Source of the DNA: Saccharina japonica | Taxonomy: Eukaryota > Sar > Phaeophyceae > Laminariales > Laminariaceae | Reading direction: 5' to 3' | Assembly: GCA_008828725.1 (NCBI GenBank) | Contig: MEHQ01000646.1 | Location: 570,960 to 634,959, forward strand | DNA: 64,000 bases | In this document: piece by piece, positions 48,501 through 62,100 of the stretch | Position numbering within the stretch: the first letter of the stretch is position 1 | Layout: every line of letters starts with the position of its first letter | Translations under genes and position numbers: made by a program | Notes under the pieces: generated by a model | Databases searched by the model: none | Seen by the model: only the letters and a program-made list of their open reading frames with translations | What the model was told of the DNA's origin: nothing

Positions 48501-51500
48501 GCATGTTTATGACCAACTGCTGTCGTAAACGTATGTTCAATGGGTATTGATTAAACACGAAGATCAATATCAACAACTAGATTAAGTAGAATCGGTTCGA
48601 GACACGGAGGAAGTGAGTAGCCGGGACCGGAATAGTTTATAACTATCTTGCTTTCTAGTCGAACACCTTCGCTAATGTAGGGGAAGAGCTAACAAGACCC
48701 CATTCCCAGTGTCATATCACAAATATAGCAAGCTTCGTCACATAAATGTTGACGAAACACGTTTCTCGGAGGCTGTCGCCTAACGTTTGACCGTCGCCTC
48801 TGCTGGTGTTGACGCTTACCTTCGAATATTAGCTGCTGTATTTACTGTGCAAGGTAACTCGGGTCATCTTCTGTCGCCGACGGAATGCAAGCGCGCGTTC
48901 GCAGTACCCGTTGGCAATGGCAAGAAAAAGGAGTGTCGAAGCATACGAAATATGCGCAATGTCAATGAAAGAACGCATTGGGAGATACAAGATAACACTT
49001 ATGCGATCAAGGCTTGTAGATAAGATTGTCGGGGTTAAACCTTCTCATTCGCTGTGCCTAAAACGTATAACGGAAGAGTATAGTACACCCAATGGGTTAT
49101 ACCTGTCTTTGATATCACCCCTACTGTAGGCTCTATTCTCTCCGTGACACAGCGCTCTCTCCCATCACGACACATATTGTGATATTCAGCCGTATGCTGT
49201 GGCGTGCTTCTTGGCTGAACGTACCCGGGTATTCGTTCCAGTATTTCAATTTTGTTTGGGATCTGCCACATGCTGCATTGGAAGGACCAAGACAATAACT
49301 GTCGCCGTAGTTTTTTCTAACGACGCCTTGAGTCGAAAAGACAGTCATCGGTCGCGTTCTTGTTTGTTTTTATGTTTGCTGTTTCGTAGCGGTTTGCTTT
49401 AGAATGTAGTTTGGGTAATGACTACAAATAGACCTTTACAAGAAGTCAAAATATCACACTCAGAAAACAACGTTATATAAAAATATTTATAATATTCTCC
49501 CGGCCAAGGGCTGTAATGGGTGATGCAATCATCATGCAACTGCTGTTTAGGGTGGAAACTGTTCGTTTTCAAGGCGGCGCCTTTTTAAAGGTTCCCGCGT
49601 TGGAGTTTTCCCTTACTACGCACTGCCCGGGGCAGATGTTCTACGTATGATTATATTTGACTCCCACGCAATCCATTGCATGGAAGCAAGGTACAGGAAG
49701 AGGGTGCAGCCCAAATGCCTAATCAACCGATATGTTCGTGGTTATGATGATTCTCGTCGCCACGCACGTTGCGCTGGTCATTTATTGTTTTGACTTGGTA
49801 CATAGTGTAACGCGTAGCCGTTAGGTTTCCCAATTTCTCCCGTCAATCTCTGCTCGTTCATACGGGATATTTGTCGAGCTCGCCACTGCGTGCAGGAAGC
49901 CCTGCCAGTACTTACGGTTCAAACAAGTATAATAAACAGTGACGTCTAACTCACCGTGTGTGTTGATACACACGTAATACGAACCGGTACGAGTATACGA
50001 GTATCTTAGTTTCGGTATTCGGGTGAATGCAACATGCGGACAGAATGCGAGGTTTTCTTACTCGTAGAACGATCTATTAATTATCTAGTTCGTCACCATC
50101 CATTATGATGCTGAGAACGTCGCTAAAACGATCTTCTAAACTCGCAGAGAAACTGCGAGGGAACAGCATGGGTTACCGTGGACTACACCTTAGCGTAGTA
50201 CATATAAGCATTTTGCCTATATGATCAAGTGACGACCTCGGTCACTTCTTCACTCCTCACCACTTCTTCGCGTCATAGCTTCGTTATCTTGGTTATATCA
50301 ATCGTCTTTCCACAACAGCCACATGAATGCCTATTATAACTACTTTTCTTCTTCTTCGTTATACGTGATCTTCACAGACATCTTGGTGCCACCTCTGCAA
50401 ACCTCTCTTCCTAGAGACAGAGCTTCGGCTCGCATCATTATTTTGAAATGATTAGTTGGACCGTTGACATTCTCCAATTACGAACATACGCTTCAGGGCT
50501 GATATTGATAGTGTTGCCACCGAGATGTTAAAACGGTCTGACCCCATAAACACTACATTATTACAGTTTATCGGGAACGTACCTTGGACTCCGTTTTTCA
50601 CTTTGGCTGCACGAAACATGCCGGCTCTACATAACTTCGTCGCTACATTGTGGACATGGATAGCTGTCAGGTGCATTGTTACAACAGGCGATATGGTAGC
50701 AACCGAACAGGTACGCGAGCAGCACTCCTTCGAATTGTTATAAGCTGTGGCTATACAGTGCGTCTGCTCGGTTGCCCAAAAGGGCCATCGAGGCACACCG
50801 CAACACCTGTAGTTCATCGCCTAGTATGTGCCCGTATAAGATAAGCCACGCAAAATGTATGGAAGCGATATCCCCTTGTCCTATGGTTCACCACATCATC
50901 CTAGAGTTCTTTGCAATGTAGTTATTTTGTCGAAACATTCCTGCATTGACCAGCAACACCACAAGTCACGAATGAGGCCCGTCCGCCTGGCGTTCCATAA
51001 ATAACCCATGACTATGTATTGTTGATAAAGTTCGCCACCAAAGGCGGGTAACGACTAACAAAGGTGCTCAACGAGGCCATCGCAAAATAACCACCCTTAG
51101 GCCTTGCGGTAGAAACGTAGAGAGGTTGTCGATGTTTTTGTTTTCGGTGCCGATACTGGGGTCACATCTCGGCAGTATCACAACTGTTTTTTGTTTTGAG
51201 ACGGCACGTACGGTTTTTGTAATGTTTTTGCATCCATCGGACAGCCTGTACTGCAGTCGCATTGTTCAAATATCGCGTAGAGTGACGAAGGAGGTGGAGG
51301 CTTGCTCGAGTGCAAAGTATTATGTTTGGTGGCATAGCTTGTATCAGGCGATACTCACGCTTCAGTATGGGAAATGGACGTTGATGCTCTGTCGTTGTGT
51401 GGCGCCGTGTGTCTTGCGTCTCCCTATGCTAACGATACGCTCAACGTTTGAGACGACACACGACATAGACCTGCATCGGTACCGTGATTCAAACGGTAGA

Positions 51501-52349
51501 GAGGAAAAAGCAGGTACATTAACGTTGTAGGCAGAGTGCACATTTCTACTTCAGCATGGAGCAGGGGTTCCACGAGATGGAGTGATAGTGCGATATAATG
51601 TAAAGGTTTCAGTAAAATGTGGTTTCACGACTCTATGGCCCTGTATCCTGCCTCAGACCATGAACGTAACTTGTTCGAGTTTCCTAGTTCGCTGTCACAG
51701 AGTACTTGCCAGCTTGTCCTTCTCGCGATCAGATATGTTCTACCACGTATATAGTTTAGTTGGCCATTTTTTCCTTGAATCTAATGTGATGTCCTCTGCT
51801 GCTCCCCGCGGATAAACCGCCTACTACATTGACGTAATCGATGGATGATGAACACTGTCGCATCCGTAGCCAACTTTTCGTATGCATTGTCAGTTTCAAA
51901 ACCCGTAAAACATTGCTTGTACAGCATCAGTTCGACACCGATGGGAACGTGAGGTACACTACTGTACCCCAGCGCAGTCCTCACGGACGATGTTTCATGT
52001 GAGAAACGTTCCCTGTGAGGGAGCCTAGCCACTGTAGGAGTTGAAGGGGTAAGCTTTGTACCTGAAGAAACCAACACGGCACGTCATATGACGGGAACTA
52101 CCTTATCACGCCTAAGATACCAGCCTTCTGTATTATACCACCCCATGGCAGGAAACTACCAATGGTGGTAACACAAAACAGAACGCAACAACCGGTTATA
52201 CCCCCGGATTCGCCGGTATATGTTTGATGCTGCCCCCTCTAACGTTGTCTGAAATTCAAAGAATATATTGTCGACATTATGGGGTAAAAACAACGCTACG
52301 CAAACGTGCCCTGAGGCAGCGTACACGGGGAACTACTGTACGTTGAAGA
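42526..52349. other. ~10 kb without a recognisable gene
   Basis: The open frames most like protein are 43498-43851 (+, 117 codons), 45501-46016 and 45751-46101 (+), 46730-47209 (-, Pro-rich start), 47228-47677 (+, 149 codons) and 51126-51530 (+, 134 codons). None contains a motif I can name. The stretch 46.75-47.65 kb is GC-richer than its surroundings and may hide exons. Confidence 0.45.
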
Positions 52350-52985
52350 GTGGCAGAGCATTTCGAGACGGGCAGCCCATCATCGCGGACAGAATGCGCG
52401 GGTGCTACCCTAACACTGTGTGTAGACGCGCCTCAACCTCGTAGTGGGACGCCGATGGCATGATGTTTCGCGCGGTCACCGAAACTGTACGTACGATGTA
52501 TCCTGAAGTTTACAACCGGAGGTCTTTTCATCACCGCCGATATACGGTACTATGTGTATACTCGAATTTGTGGGAACACACTAGAATACAAGCCCTTCAA
52601 CATCGTGTACACGTATAAATGGTGTGCATTCCGCGATGTAGTGATGCACATTCAATGTTGGTATTTGTACCTGCGCACACGTTGCTGTCACGAAGTTTGT
52701 ATCACCCGCCCTGGTACCTTAACGGCTTAGACATGTGTAAACGTTTGTATTGTCCTAGCCTGCTATCCACATCCACAACGACGAACTATCCCCGGTAACA
52801 AATACAAGTAAAACACATCAAGAGGATGTCCGTTATCACCAGGACTCGTTAGACAACACCCCACCGCAGCGTATCGCGAAACCAGCTCATCCCTAAACGT
52901 TCTTTACCCGGGGCGGCTTCTCTGGTTGAGTACGGCAGTCACCCCTAGAAATTCAAGTGTGTTCGTTGTTACACGGGAACTGGGG
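52350..52985 (+). repeat. Diverged duplication, copy 2
   Basis: This is the counterpart of 41835-42525 in the same orientation, ~10.5 kb away. Confidence 0.65.
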
Positions 52986-53189
52986 GGATTAGCCACCACG
53001 GCATTGACGGGAATCATCATTTCTTGCCACAGTACTTCACGGGGTGATAGTTAGCGCGCGCGATATCGAATGGTTTGTGCTGTCTGTGTGTCAGCTTTCA
53101 TGAAAATGATTGTTGCACCTTTCCATACATGTGCACGGTACGTTTTCTTGTGTCCATATTTTACTTTGTTTGCCATCGTACAATATGTA

Positions 53190-54445
53190 GCATGGCCTCC
53201 AACGTCCATCGCTCATGAGCACCATAAACATATCAATATCCCCGGAATGAAGAATATCAAAGGCAGCCCAACCAATGTCTCAGACCTTTGCCAGTAGCTT
53301 AGCACCATTACGTGCCCACCTTTTGACCTCAACGTCCTTCGCCCATAAACATCATAAACATATCAATATCCCCAGAATGAAGAATATCAAAGGCAGCCCA
53401 AACAACGTCCCAGACCTATGCCAGTAGCTTATCACCATTGCGTGCCTACGTTTCGACCTCCAACGTACATCGCTCATAAACATAAAAAACATATCAATGC
53501 CCCAAGAATGAAGAATATCAAAGGCAGCCCAAGCAACGTCCTAAACCTATGCCTGTAGCTGAGTACCACTACGTTTCGACCTTCAACATCCGTCGCACAT
53601 AAGTATCATAAACATACAAATATCCCCAGAATGAAGAATATCAAAGGCAGCCCGAACGACGTCTTCTATGCCTGTAGCTTAGTACCATTACGTGCCTATG
53701 GTTCGACCTCCAATGTCCATAGCTCATACACATCATAAACATATTTATACCCCCAAAATGAAGAATACCAAAGGCAGCCCAAACAACGCCACCTACGTAT
53801 GTAGCTTAGCACCATTACGTGCCTACGTTTTAGCCTCAACGTCCTTCGCTCATAAACATCATAAACATATCAATACCCCAAGATAGTTTTTTTTTTTGTT
53901 TTTTTCCCCATCCCATTAATTATCTTCGCCCTTCCTTTCTCTCTCCTTCCTATAATAGTAGTAACTTAGATCCGGGGTCACAAAGTAGGCTCTTCTCCCT
54001 CGCCCCCCACTACGGTTCTTGCCTTGCACTTTTATCGCGAGAATACTTCAGCCCTTCCCTCGTCGACTCGGATCGAATTGCGCCTACCCACGCTACATGT
54101 CGCTCTCAGCATCTGATTCCGTTTTTTATTTAGTTTTGTAAATAGACTCAAACTTCCGACCCACGTGAGGTTTGAAGCCCGGAAATCAACCCTCAGTAGT
54201 ATTCGAGGGTACCACCAGACCATCGGGGCGACCGACTAGACTGATGAACATCAAAGGCAGCCCAAAACAACGTCACAGACCTATGCTGGTAGCTTAGCAC
54301 CATTACGTGCCTACGTTTCGACCTCCAACATCCATCTCTCATATACATAATAAACATATCAATATCCCCAGAATGCAGAGTACCGAAGGCGGCGCAAATA
54401 ACGTCACCTATGCCTGTAGATTAGTGCCATTTGTGCCTACGTTAT
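53190..54445 (+). repeat. ~127-bp satellite, about eight units
   Basis: Each unit contains CATAAACATATCAATA, CCCCAGAATGAAGAATATCA, AAGGCAGCCCAAACAACGTC, TGTAGCTTAGCACCATTACG and TGCCTACGTTTCGACCTC. Spacings between units are 123-131 bp. The array is split at 53887 by a SINE and resumes at ~54241. Units differ by a few percent and by small indels. The reading frame is not kept, so this is non-coding. Confidence 0.9.
53887..54239 (-). mobile_element. tRNA-derived SINE with poly(A) tail
   Basis: On the minus strand the element begins near 54239 with a tRNA-like head: GCCCCGATGGTCTGGTGG (A-box TGGTCTGGTGG), a CCCTC/GAGGG anticodon-like stem and the B-box-like GGCTTCAAACC. It continues through a ~250-bp body and ends in an A-rich tail (the T-run at 53887-53905 on the plus strand). 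It sits inside one unit of the 127-bp satellite. The head is degenerate, so the parent tRNA cannot be named. The target duplication is unclear. Confidence 0.75.
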
Positions 54446-56114
54446 GTTAGCGTCAAGTTGCATCCAGCTTAAGGCCTTGTTGGCGTCTTTGTATGCACTT
54501 CATTGCACGTGTTTCAACTGAGCAAGCACAATCACTCTTGAGCAAAACAAATGCTTTGTTTCGGAGTGAGGCGTTAGCGAAAGCCTAGACTACCTCGAGG
54601 GAAAGCCCGGTATGCGCCCCCCACACCACAGATCGCCTGTATGTCTGAAGTCCAAGATAACACGCTACCAATATATACCAGGCACCTGTACTCGTGTCGA
54701 AATAATGAAAACCTCACATGCAAAGTGCAAAAATAAACACACATAAATTTAAATTTCAACACTACAAACCTATATAGAAACAAAAATAGAGGCATAAATA
54801 GCTTTGAAACCTGAAAAAAAGGAACATACAGAAAAGCAGAAGTAAACAAATATTTAATATTGCGTTCTGCAGATGTACGCACAGAACAACGCCCGGGGTG
54901 TTTTCCCGGGTCATAACCGTACCGTATCATCTGTGAGCCATGTACCACATTCATCGCCGTATCCGAGCCTTCTGTTTGTTCTGTATGCCCGTCCCGCAAC
55001 ATCCGAGGTACGGGCGTGCCCTTTGAAACTTACCCGGATGCGGATACCGGTACGTGTACAACATATGTATCGATACCTACCCGCACCATATTTGAGCTCT
55101 GAAAGATTCGCATACCCCTTCCCGGGACTTATGCATGAGAGCCTTGTGTTCTGTAGGTTACACACCCGGGATATTCTCCCGGATGCTATGTACCCGAACA
55201 TACAAACATACAAAACAAAACATTCACAATACGAAAATGCAATCAAATAGCAATACGAAACTACAAAATACAAAAACACAACCATGCAAACGCTCAAAAC
55301 TACAAGCATACACACGTACAAAAGCCTAAACACAAAAATACGAACGTACAAAAATGCATAATAAACCAACTACAACATACCAAACCATAGAACTACCAAA
55401 TAACCCAAATACCATATAACAATCCACCGAAGGACCGGTGTACGTTCGACTGTTCGACGCAACCCACCCCCACGACGAAGAAAGAAAGCGTACATAGATA
55501 TATATGTATACGTCGTACGTACCCTTATCTTCGCCATGACATGTTCATACTACGATACGTGTTTCAACTGAACAAAGTCTACGTGGTGAATCCGTATGCA
55601 AGGGACAAGCGGGAGAAACACCGGCGGGTACCAGTGAGCATTGTTATTTGCCCAGGAATCTGAAAGACTAGAGAAACTACGGAACAGAAATTCCAAAAGA
55701 CTAGAGAAACGAAGATGTCCACGTGCACCGTGTGCATGGGAATACCAAAACCAGGTTTCCACGAGACGTGTTCGGTTTTGATCCAAGGAACAAGTTTGCA
55801 CTGGAACCAGAATATTTCCGAAACCTCGTGAAATCCACCACCGCAATTTAACTACGATGCACTGCACAAACAAATCCCAAGCCCTGAAGAGAAACAACAG
55901 CGCCACTCCGTATTCGAGGCTCGACGAGGTTCTCAACCCTCACAATAAAGCACCCCCCCCCCCTAGACTGCCGAGACACGTGCCCCCTACGCATGTTCCA
56001 TTTTCACCTTCAAGAGTTGGATGGGCATATATTGTACAAGGCGGGGGACACTCGAGGTTGGCGTCGATGAATTCATGTTTCGCATTCAGCCCTTCAAATT
56101 TCACAGTCTTTCGA
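54446..56114. other. No gene recognised; A-rich tract
   Basis: At 55200-55420 many degenerate 'ATACAAAA/ACAAAAC' units occur. The segment 54890-55200 has several CCCGG-containing short repeats. Minus-strand frames 54574-55002 and 54911-55369 are low-complexity. Confidence 0.5.
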
Positions 56115-59100
56115 CTAGAGAGGTTCATCTCCATTCCTGCACACTCCGCCCTCAGGTATCGGATGCAGGGCTCTCAAATACCTCGATTGTGTACGGCGGA
56201 CAGGTATGGCACTCACACTGGCCGCCTTCTTCATCGCACGCATCTCTTTGGCCAAGAGAAACGTCTGAATCAGCACAGTGACGACCATGAACACGTTCGC
56301 GGCGATAAGGACGCCGGAAAAGGTCAAGAGGTACCCCGCGCTGGCAGTGCCTTGGCCGACATCAATCTTCGTAAGGAAGGCCACGTACATGCTGGCCACG
56401 ACAATGCCGTTTCCCCAGCGGTACAGGCCAGTGTCGATGTCCTTTTGGAAGGGAGACACTACCTCGGCAATAAACACGTACACCGCCGCAAACAAAAGAG
56501 CGATGGATATCTGTGCCGTGCTGTTTGGAAGGATAAACGCCGCAATAACAGTTAAAGCAATACGGCGACCGCACTCTACAACCTCGTAGTAGTATCGAGA
56601 GGGCTTGTATGCGGCCCATATACCGTTCAACGGCTTCAGGTGCAACATCGTTCCGCGGTTGAGCTTGACGAGGTCACGCCGGTGCCAAACTAACAACCCC
56701 GCGAATGCAACAGTAATGCCAATCGGATAGACGGCCACCATGATGAGCGCGTACACCTTGTACCAGCTGTGACGAGATGTCACGCAGGAAAGACTGTAAT
56801 CCGCCCGAAGATATGTCTTCCCATCGTCCAGCTCGTCGCAGCCGAATGTTTGGAATATCTTGTACGATACCGGGGAGTATACTAAGAAGGCGATAAAAAG
56901 CACCACAGCCTGATGTTTGTGCCGTACCTCGCGTATTGCAGACTCAGAAGAGCTGTTTCTCTTTAGTCCGAAAAAGTAACTACCCGTCAGGATGACGAGC
57001 GCGAGAAGCGGCGCGATCGTGGCGAAAACCAGATGGTCGTAAAAGTCATTTCTGACTAAGCAAGAGTACGAAAAAACGAAATCCAAGTCGAGGTTGATCG
57101 GGTTTAGCTTAGAGACAAAGGTCTTGTAAAGCTCTGGGTACACGTCACCTGCAATGGCGTCAAACTGGCGGAAGGGTAACGGAAACAACCGGGACAATGT
57201 GCGGATAATGATGCTGGCCGTCAGTATCGATTATATGTACGGGTAGGTTTTATCGGCCCCCTACACAACACACTGTCTACACAACACGCTAGCAGCGTGG
57301 GTGAGCGTTCCCGATAACTACAAGGGACCGACTCATTAAGGTCGGACACAACCTAACACAATAATATGTATGCTGTTGAACTACTCATCTCTTGATTCAA
57401 GGGTTTCACGTGAATCGTTAGTAGCAATATCCGGGTTTTTTTGTCACGGCACGTAGCATCTGGATGTTGCATCTGGATCCTTTGTTGTCGGGTACATTCC
57501 GTGCACTGAATAGTTTTGAGCTCCGTAGGCTGTATCGCTTAATACATACCAGATACACGCGTTTCGCTGCATGACATCGTCACTAGATGATTGTTGGACT
57601 AACTTTGGAAGCACGGGCGCCATTACAATCGTACGCTACCTCCTCTGATGTATGGAGTCTATCGTAATGTCATTGATAACACGATTATCTTCCTAGACGT
57701 TTCTTGCCATACATCACTGGATATATGCACTAATCTACCCTCCAAACCGCAATGCCGACTTGCGTCTTTCTGTATAGCCACGCCCCCTTGTGTCCTTCCA
57801 ATAACAGTAGCAAGTATCTATATGCTGCCATGGTATAGGGCAAGACAAAAAACGTCCCCTTGAGTTCACGTACTTACACTACTCGTACGTATCTGTTTTG
57901 TGTACAAGCAAGAACTCGTATACCTGGGAAATTATCTGCCAGACGGTCACGGTGATTTTGATAGCCCTAACTGGAAGCATGTTGACCATGGACGCTCGGC
58001 AAGACCTTATTTTGTTTTGCCACAGACTTTGATCCATCTCGATTCCCACTTCAACCCCGTCGTGCACCACCTTTCCCAAAGAGTAAAGCAGTGCACCGGC
58101 AACTAGTAACACGGCCAGACCCACGGCCACCGCAAGTCCCACGGCTGATCTTGTGGTATCCCCAGAGCACTCACGACAGCTGTAGGCTATCCCTGACACA
58201 AATGCTTCGACACAAACGGCACAGTCTGAAGCACCGAGTGGGGAGATGAAGAAGGTAATGAGGGGCCTTGCGATGAAGTTGTGAATCATTGCACGAGAGG
58301 ACATGCATCGCAATCGAACGAGGTACAAAGTCGATACATATATGTAGTTCAAGCTCCACGCACAAGCAAGACAAACTGAATAGAGCGACATGCGAGCATA
58401 TACAAACAAACCCAAACCTTCACGTCACAATCCGCTCCACGACTTTCGCTAGGCTCGAACCAACATGTGACAGTTCTGAAGCGATCGAAACGCAAGTGCT
58501 TTCTCACATGGCCCAGTGTAGCCAGATGCACAGTATTTGTCGGCATCGTTGCCGCCGCGGCAGGCCCCCTTTTGATAGCACTGCAGAATTTCGTGACTTT
58601 CGTTTGAGGTACGGAAGTACCCTTTTAGCAGCGTGATAGTTGCTATGGTTGTTCCAGAAACCGGGGCGGTAGCGCCCACCGGTGGCTCTGTGCAGACAGG
58701 TTTCCCGTCTGTTCGGACCTCTTGGCGGGTGCTTGCGGTATCCCTAACGGTTGAACATCGAGAACATACTTCTTGGAAGCACGAGCTGCAGAAATGGGTC
58801 TGGTTTGGTTACAACGACAGGGGCATAAAATCCGCGTGAAGCAAAGTTAGATGGGCGACACAAGAGCTGAACGCAACTTGTGAGAAAAAGCACGAATTGT
58901 TACGTCCAAACAACTCTACGCCATGTAGAAAAACTAAACATGAGAACAACCCGCACAAGATTCAAAACAGGTTTGCGGTCCGTCACGCATTGAAGGAGCC
59001 GCTTAAGGGGCCCCTTCGGTCATGATGAAACAAGAGTACTTGAGTGTGGAAATATATATATGTTTCGTTTTTTTTACAGCAGCAATACTATTTCTGGTAT

Positions 59101-62100
59101 AATAACACTATATCAGTACTCCCTACAGAAAACGACATTTCTCCAGTTCTAATACTCAGAATTTCGCTCAATGAGTCTTTTCAAAGAGCCTAGATCATGG
59201 TGAACAGTTGTGTCTCGAGAGGCCTATCGATCAGACGCCCTGGTCGTCACGAAACGTGCCTCTTACTTGAAAACGACTCGCCATAACCCTGGTACCCAAG
59301 TGATATTAACGTGTTTCTGCAGGCGAAACTGAATGTATTGCAATGCGCAGTTGGTAGCACCTGTTAAGGGGCCCCTTCGGTAATGATGAAATAAGAGTAC
59401 TTGAGAGTTGGAAAATATATTTTTCGTTTTGTTTACAGCAGCAATACTATTTCTGGTATAATAACACCATATCAGTACTCCTTACAGAAAACGGCATAGC
59501 TCCAGTTCTAATGCTCAGACCTTCGACCGACAAACATAAAAATTGTTGGTTATAGTCTCTAGGAGGTATTGGGACCCTTTTATCTGCAAGGGAGGGCAAG
59601 CATTGCTGTGTTTGCATCACGAAACGAAAGTGCTCGCAGCAAGATTTTGATCGTTTCGGAGCTCCTGTTTGGTACTCTACACTCTGCTGTGGCACGTAGG
59701 ACGCTACGGGCGGCGAACTAAGAGGCCCAGGTACGTTCACCTACTAGTGCTCGGCGTCCTGTCGAAAATCTGAGTTAAAACAGTATCAGCAGCCGGAAAA
59801 ACTGCAATTTTTCAAATTCGTCTTGGGTACCAGGGTTATGGCGAGTCGTTTTCAAGTAAGAGGCACGTTTCGTGACGACCAGGGCGTCTGATCGATAGGC
59901 CTCTCGAGACACAACTGTTCACCATGATCTAGGCTCTTTGAAAAGACTCAATGAGCGAAATTCTGAGTATTAGAACTGGAGAAATGTCGTTTTCTGTAGG
60001 GAGTACTGATATAGTGTTATTATACCAGAAATAGTATTGCTGCTGTAAAAAAAACGAAACATATATATATTTCCACACTCAAGTACTCTTGTTTCATCAT
60101 GACCGAAGGGGCCCCTTAAGCGGCTCCTTCAATGCGTGACGGACCGCAAACCTGTTTTGAATCTTGTGCGGGTTGTTCTCATGTTTAGTTTTTCTACATG
60201 GCGTAGAGTTGTTTGGACGTAACAATTCGTGCTTTTTCTCACAAGTTGCGTTCAGCTCTTGTGTCGCCCATCTAACTTTGCTTCACGCGGATTTTATGCC
60301 CCTGTCATTGTAACCAAACCAGACCCATTTCTGCAGCTCGTGCTTCCAAGAAGTATGTTCTCGATGTTCAACCGTTAGGGATACCGCAAGCACCCGCCAA
60401 GAGGTCCGAACAGACGGGAAACCTGTCTGCACAGAGCCACCGGTGGGCGCTACCGCCCCGGTTTCTGGAACAACCATAGCAACTATCACGCTGCTAAAAG
60501 GGTACTTCCGTACCTCAAACGAAAGTCACGAAATTCTGCAGTGCTATCAAAAGGGGGCCTGCCGCGGCGGCAACGATGCCGACAAATACTGTGCATCTGG
60601 CTACACTGGGCCATGTGAGAAAGCACTTGCGTTTCGATCGCTTCAGAACTGTCACATGTTGGTTCGAGCCTAGCGAAAGTCGTGGAGCGGATTGTGACGT
60701 GAAGGTTTGGGTGTGTTTGTATATGCTCGCATGTCGCTCTATTCAGTTTGTCTTGCTTGTGCGTGGAGCTTGACCTACATATATGTATCGACTTTGTACC
60801 TCGTTCGATTGCGATGCATGTCCTCTCGTGCAATGATTCACAACTTCATCGCAAGGCCCCTCATTGCCTTCTTCATCTCCCCACTCGGTGCTTCAGACTG
60901 TGCCGTTTGTGTCGAAGCATTTGTGTCAGGGATAGCCTACAGCTGTCGTGAGTGCTCTGGGGATACCACAAGATCAGCCGTGGGACTTGCGGTGGCCGTG
61001 GGTCTGGCCGTGTTACTAGTTGCCGGTGCACTGCTTTACTCTTTGGGAAAGGTGGTGCACGACGGGGTTGAAGTGGGAATCGGGATGGATCAAAGCCTGT
61101 GGCAAAACAAAATAAGGTCTTGCCGAGCGTCCATGGTCAACATGCTTTCAGTTAGGGCTATCAAAATCACCGTGACCGTCTGGCAGATAATTTCCCAGGT
61201 ATACGAGTTCTTGCTTGTACACAAAACAGATACGTACGAGCAGTGTAAGTACGTGAACTCAAGGGGACGTTTTTTGTCTTGCCCTATACCATGGCAGCAT
61301 ATAGATACTTGCTACTGTTATTGGAAGGACACAAGGGGGCGTGGCTATACAGAAAGACGCAAGTCGGCATTGCGGTTTGGAGGGTAGATTAGTGCATATA
61401 TCCAGTGATGTATGGCAAGAAACGTCTAGGAAGATAATCGTGTTATCAATGACATTACGATAGACTCCATACATCAGAGGAGGTAGCGTACGATTGTAAT
61501 GGCGCCCGTGCTTCCAAAGTTAGTCCAACAATCATCTAGTGACGATGTCATGCAGCGAAACGCGTGTATCTGGTATGTATTAAGCGGTACAGCCTACGGA
61601 GCTCAAAACTATTCAGTGCACGGAATGTACCCGACAACAAAGGATCCAGATGCAACATCCAGATGCTACGTGCCGTGACAAGAAAAACCCGATATTGCTA
61701 CTAACGATTCACGTGAAACCCTTGAATCAAGAGATGAGTAGTTCAACAGCATACATATTATTGTGTTAGGTTGTGTCCGACCTTAATGAGTCGGTCCCTT
61801 GTAGTTATCGGGAACGCTCACCCACGCTGCTAGCGTGTTGTGTAGACAGTGTGTTGTGTAGGGGCCGATAAAACCTACCCGTACATATAATCGATACTGA
61901 CGGCCAGCATCATTATCCGCACATTGTCCCGGTTGTTTCCGTTACCCTTCCGCCAGTTTGACGCCATTGCAGGTGACGTGTACCCAGAGCTTTACAAGAC
62001 GTGGAAATATATATATGTTTCGTTTTTTTTACAGCAGCAATACTATTTCTGGTATAATAACACTATATCAGTACTCCCTACAGAAAACGACATTTCTCCA

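Noticed and set aside
55857-56555. 232-codon plus-strand frame
   Set aside because: It is the antisense shadow of the last exon of the membrane-protein gene.
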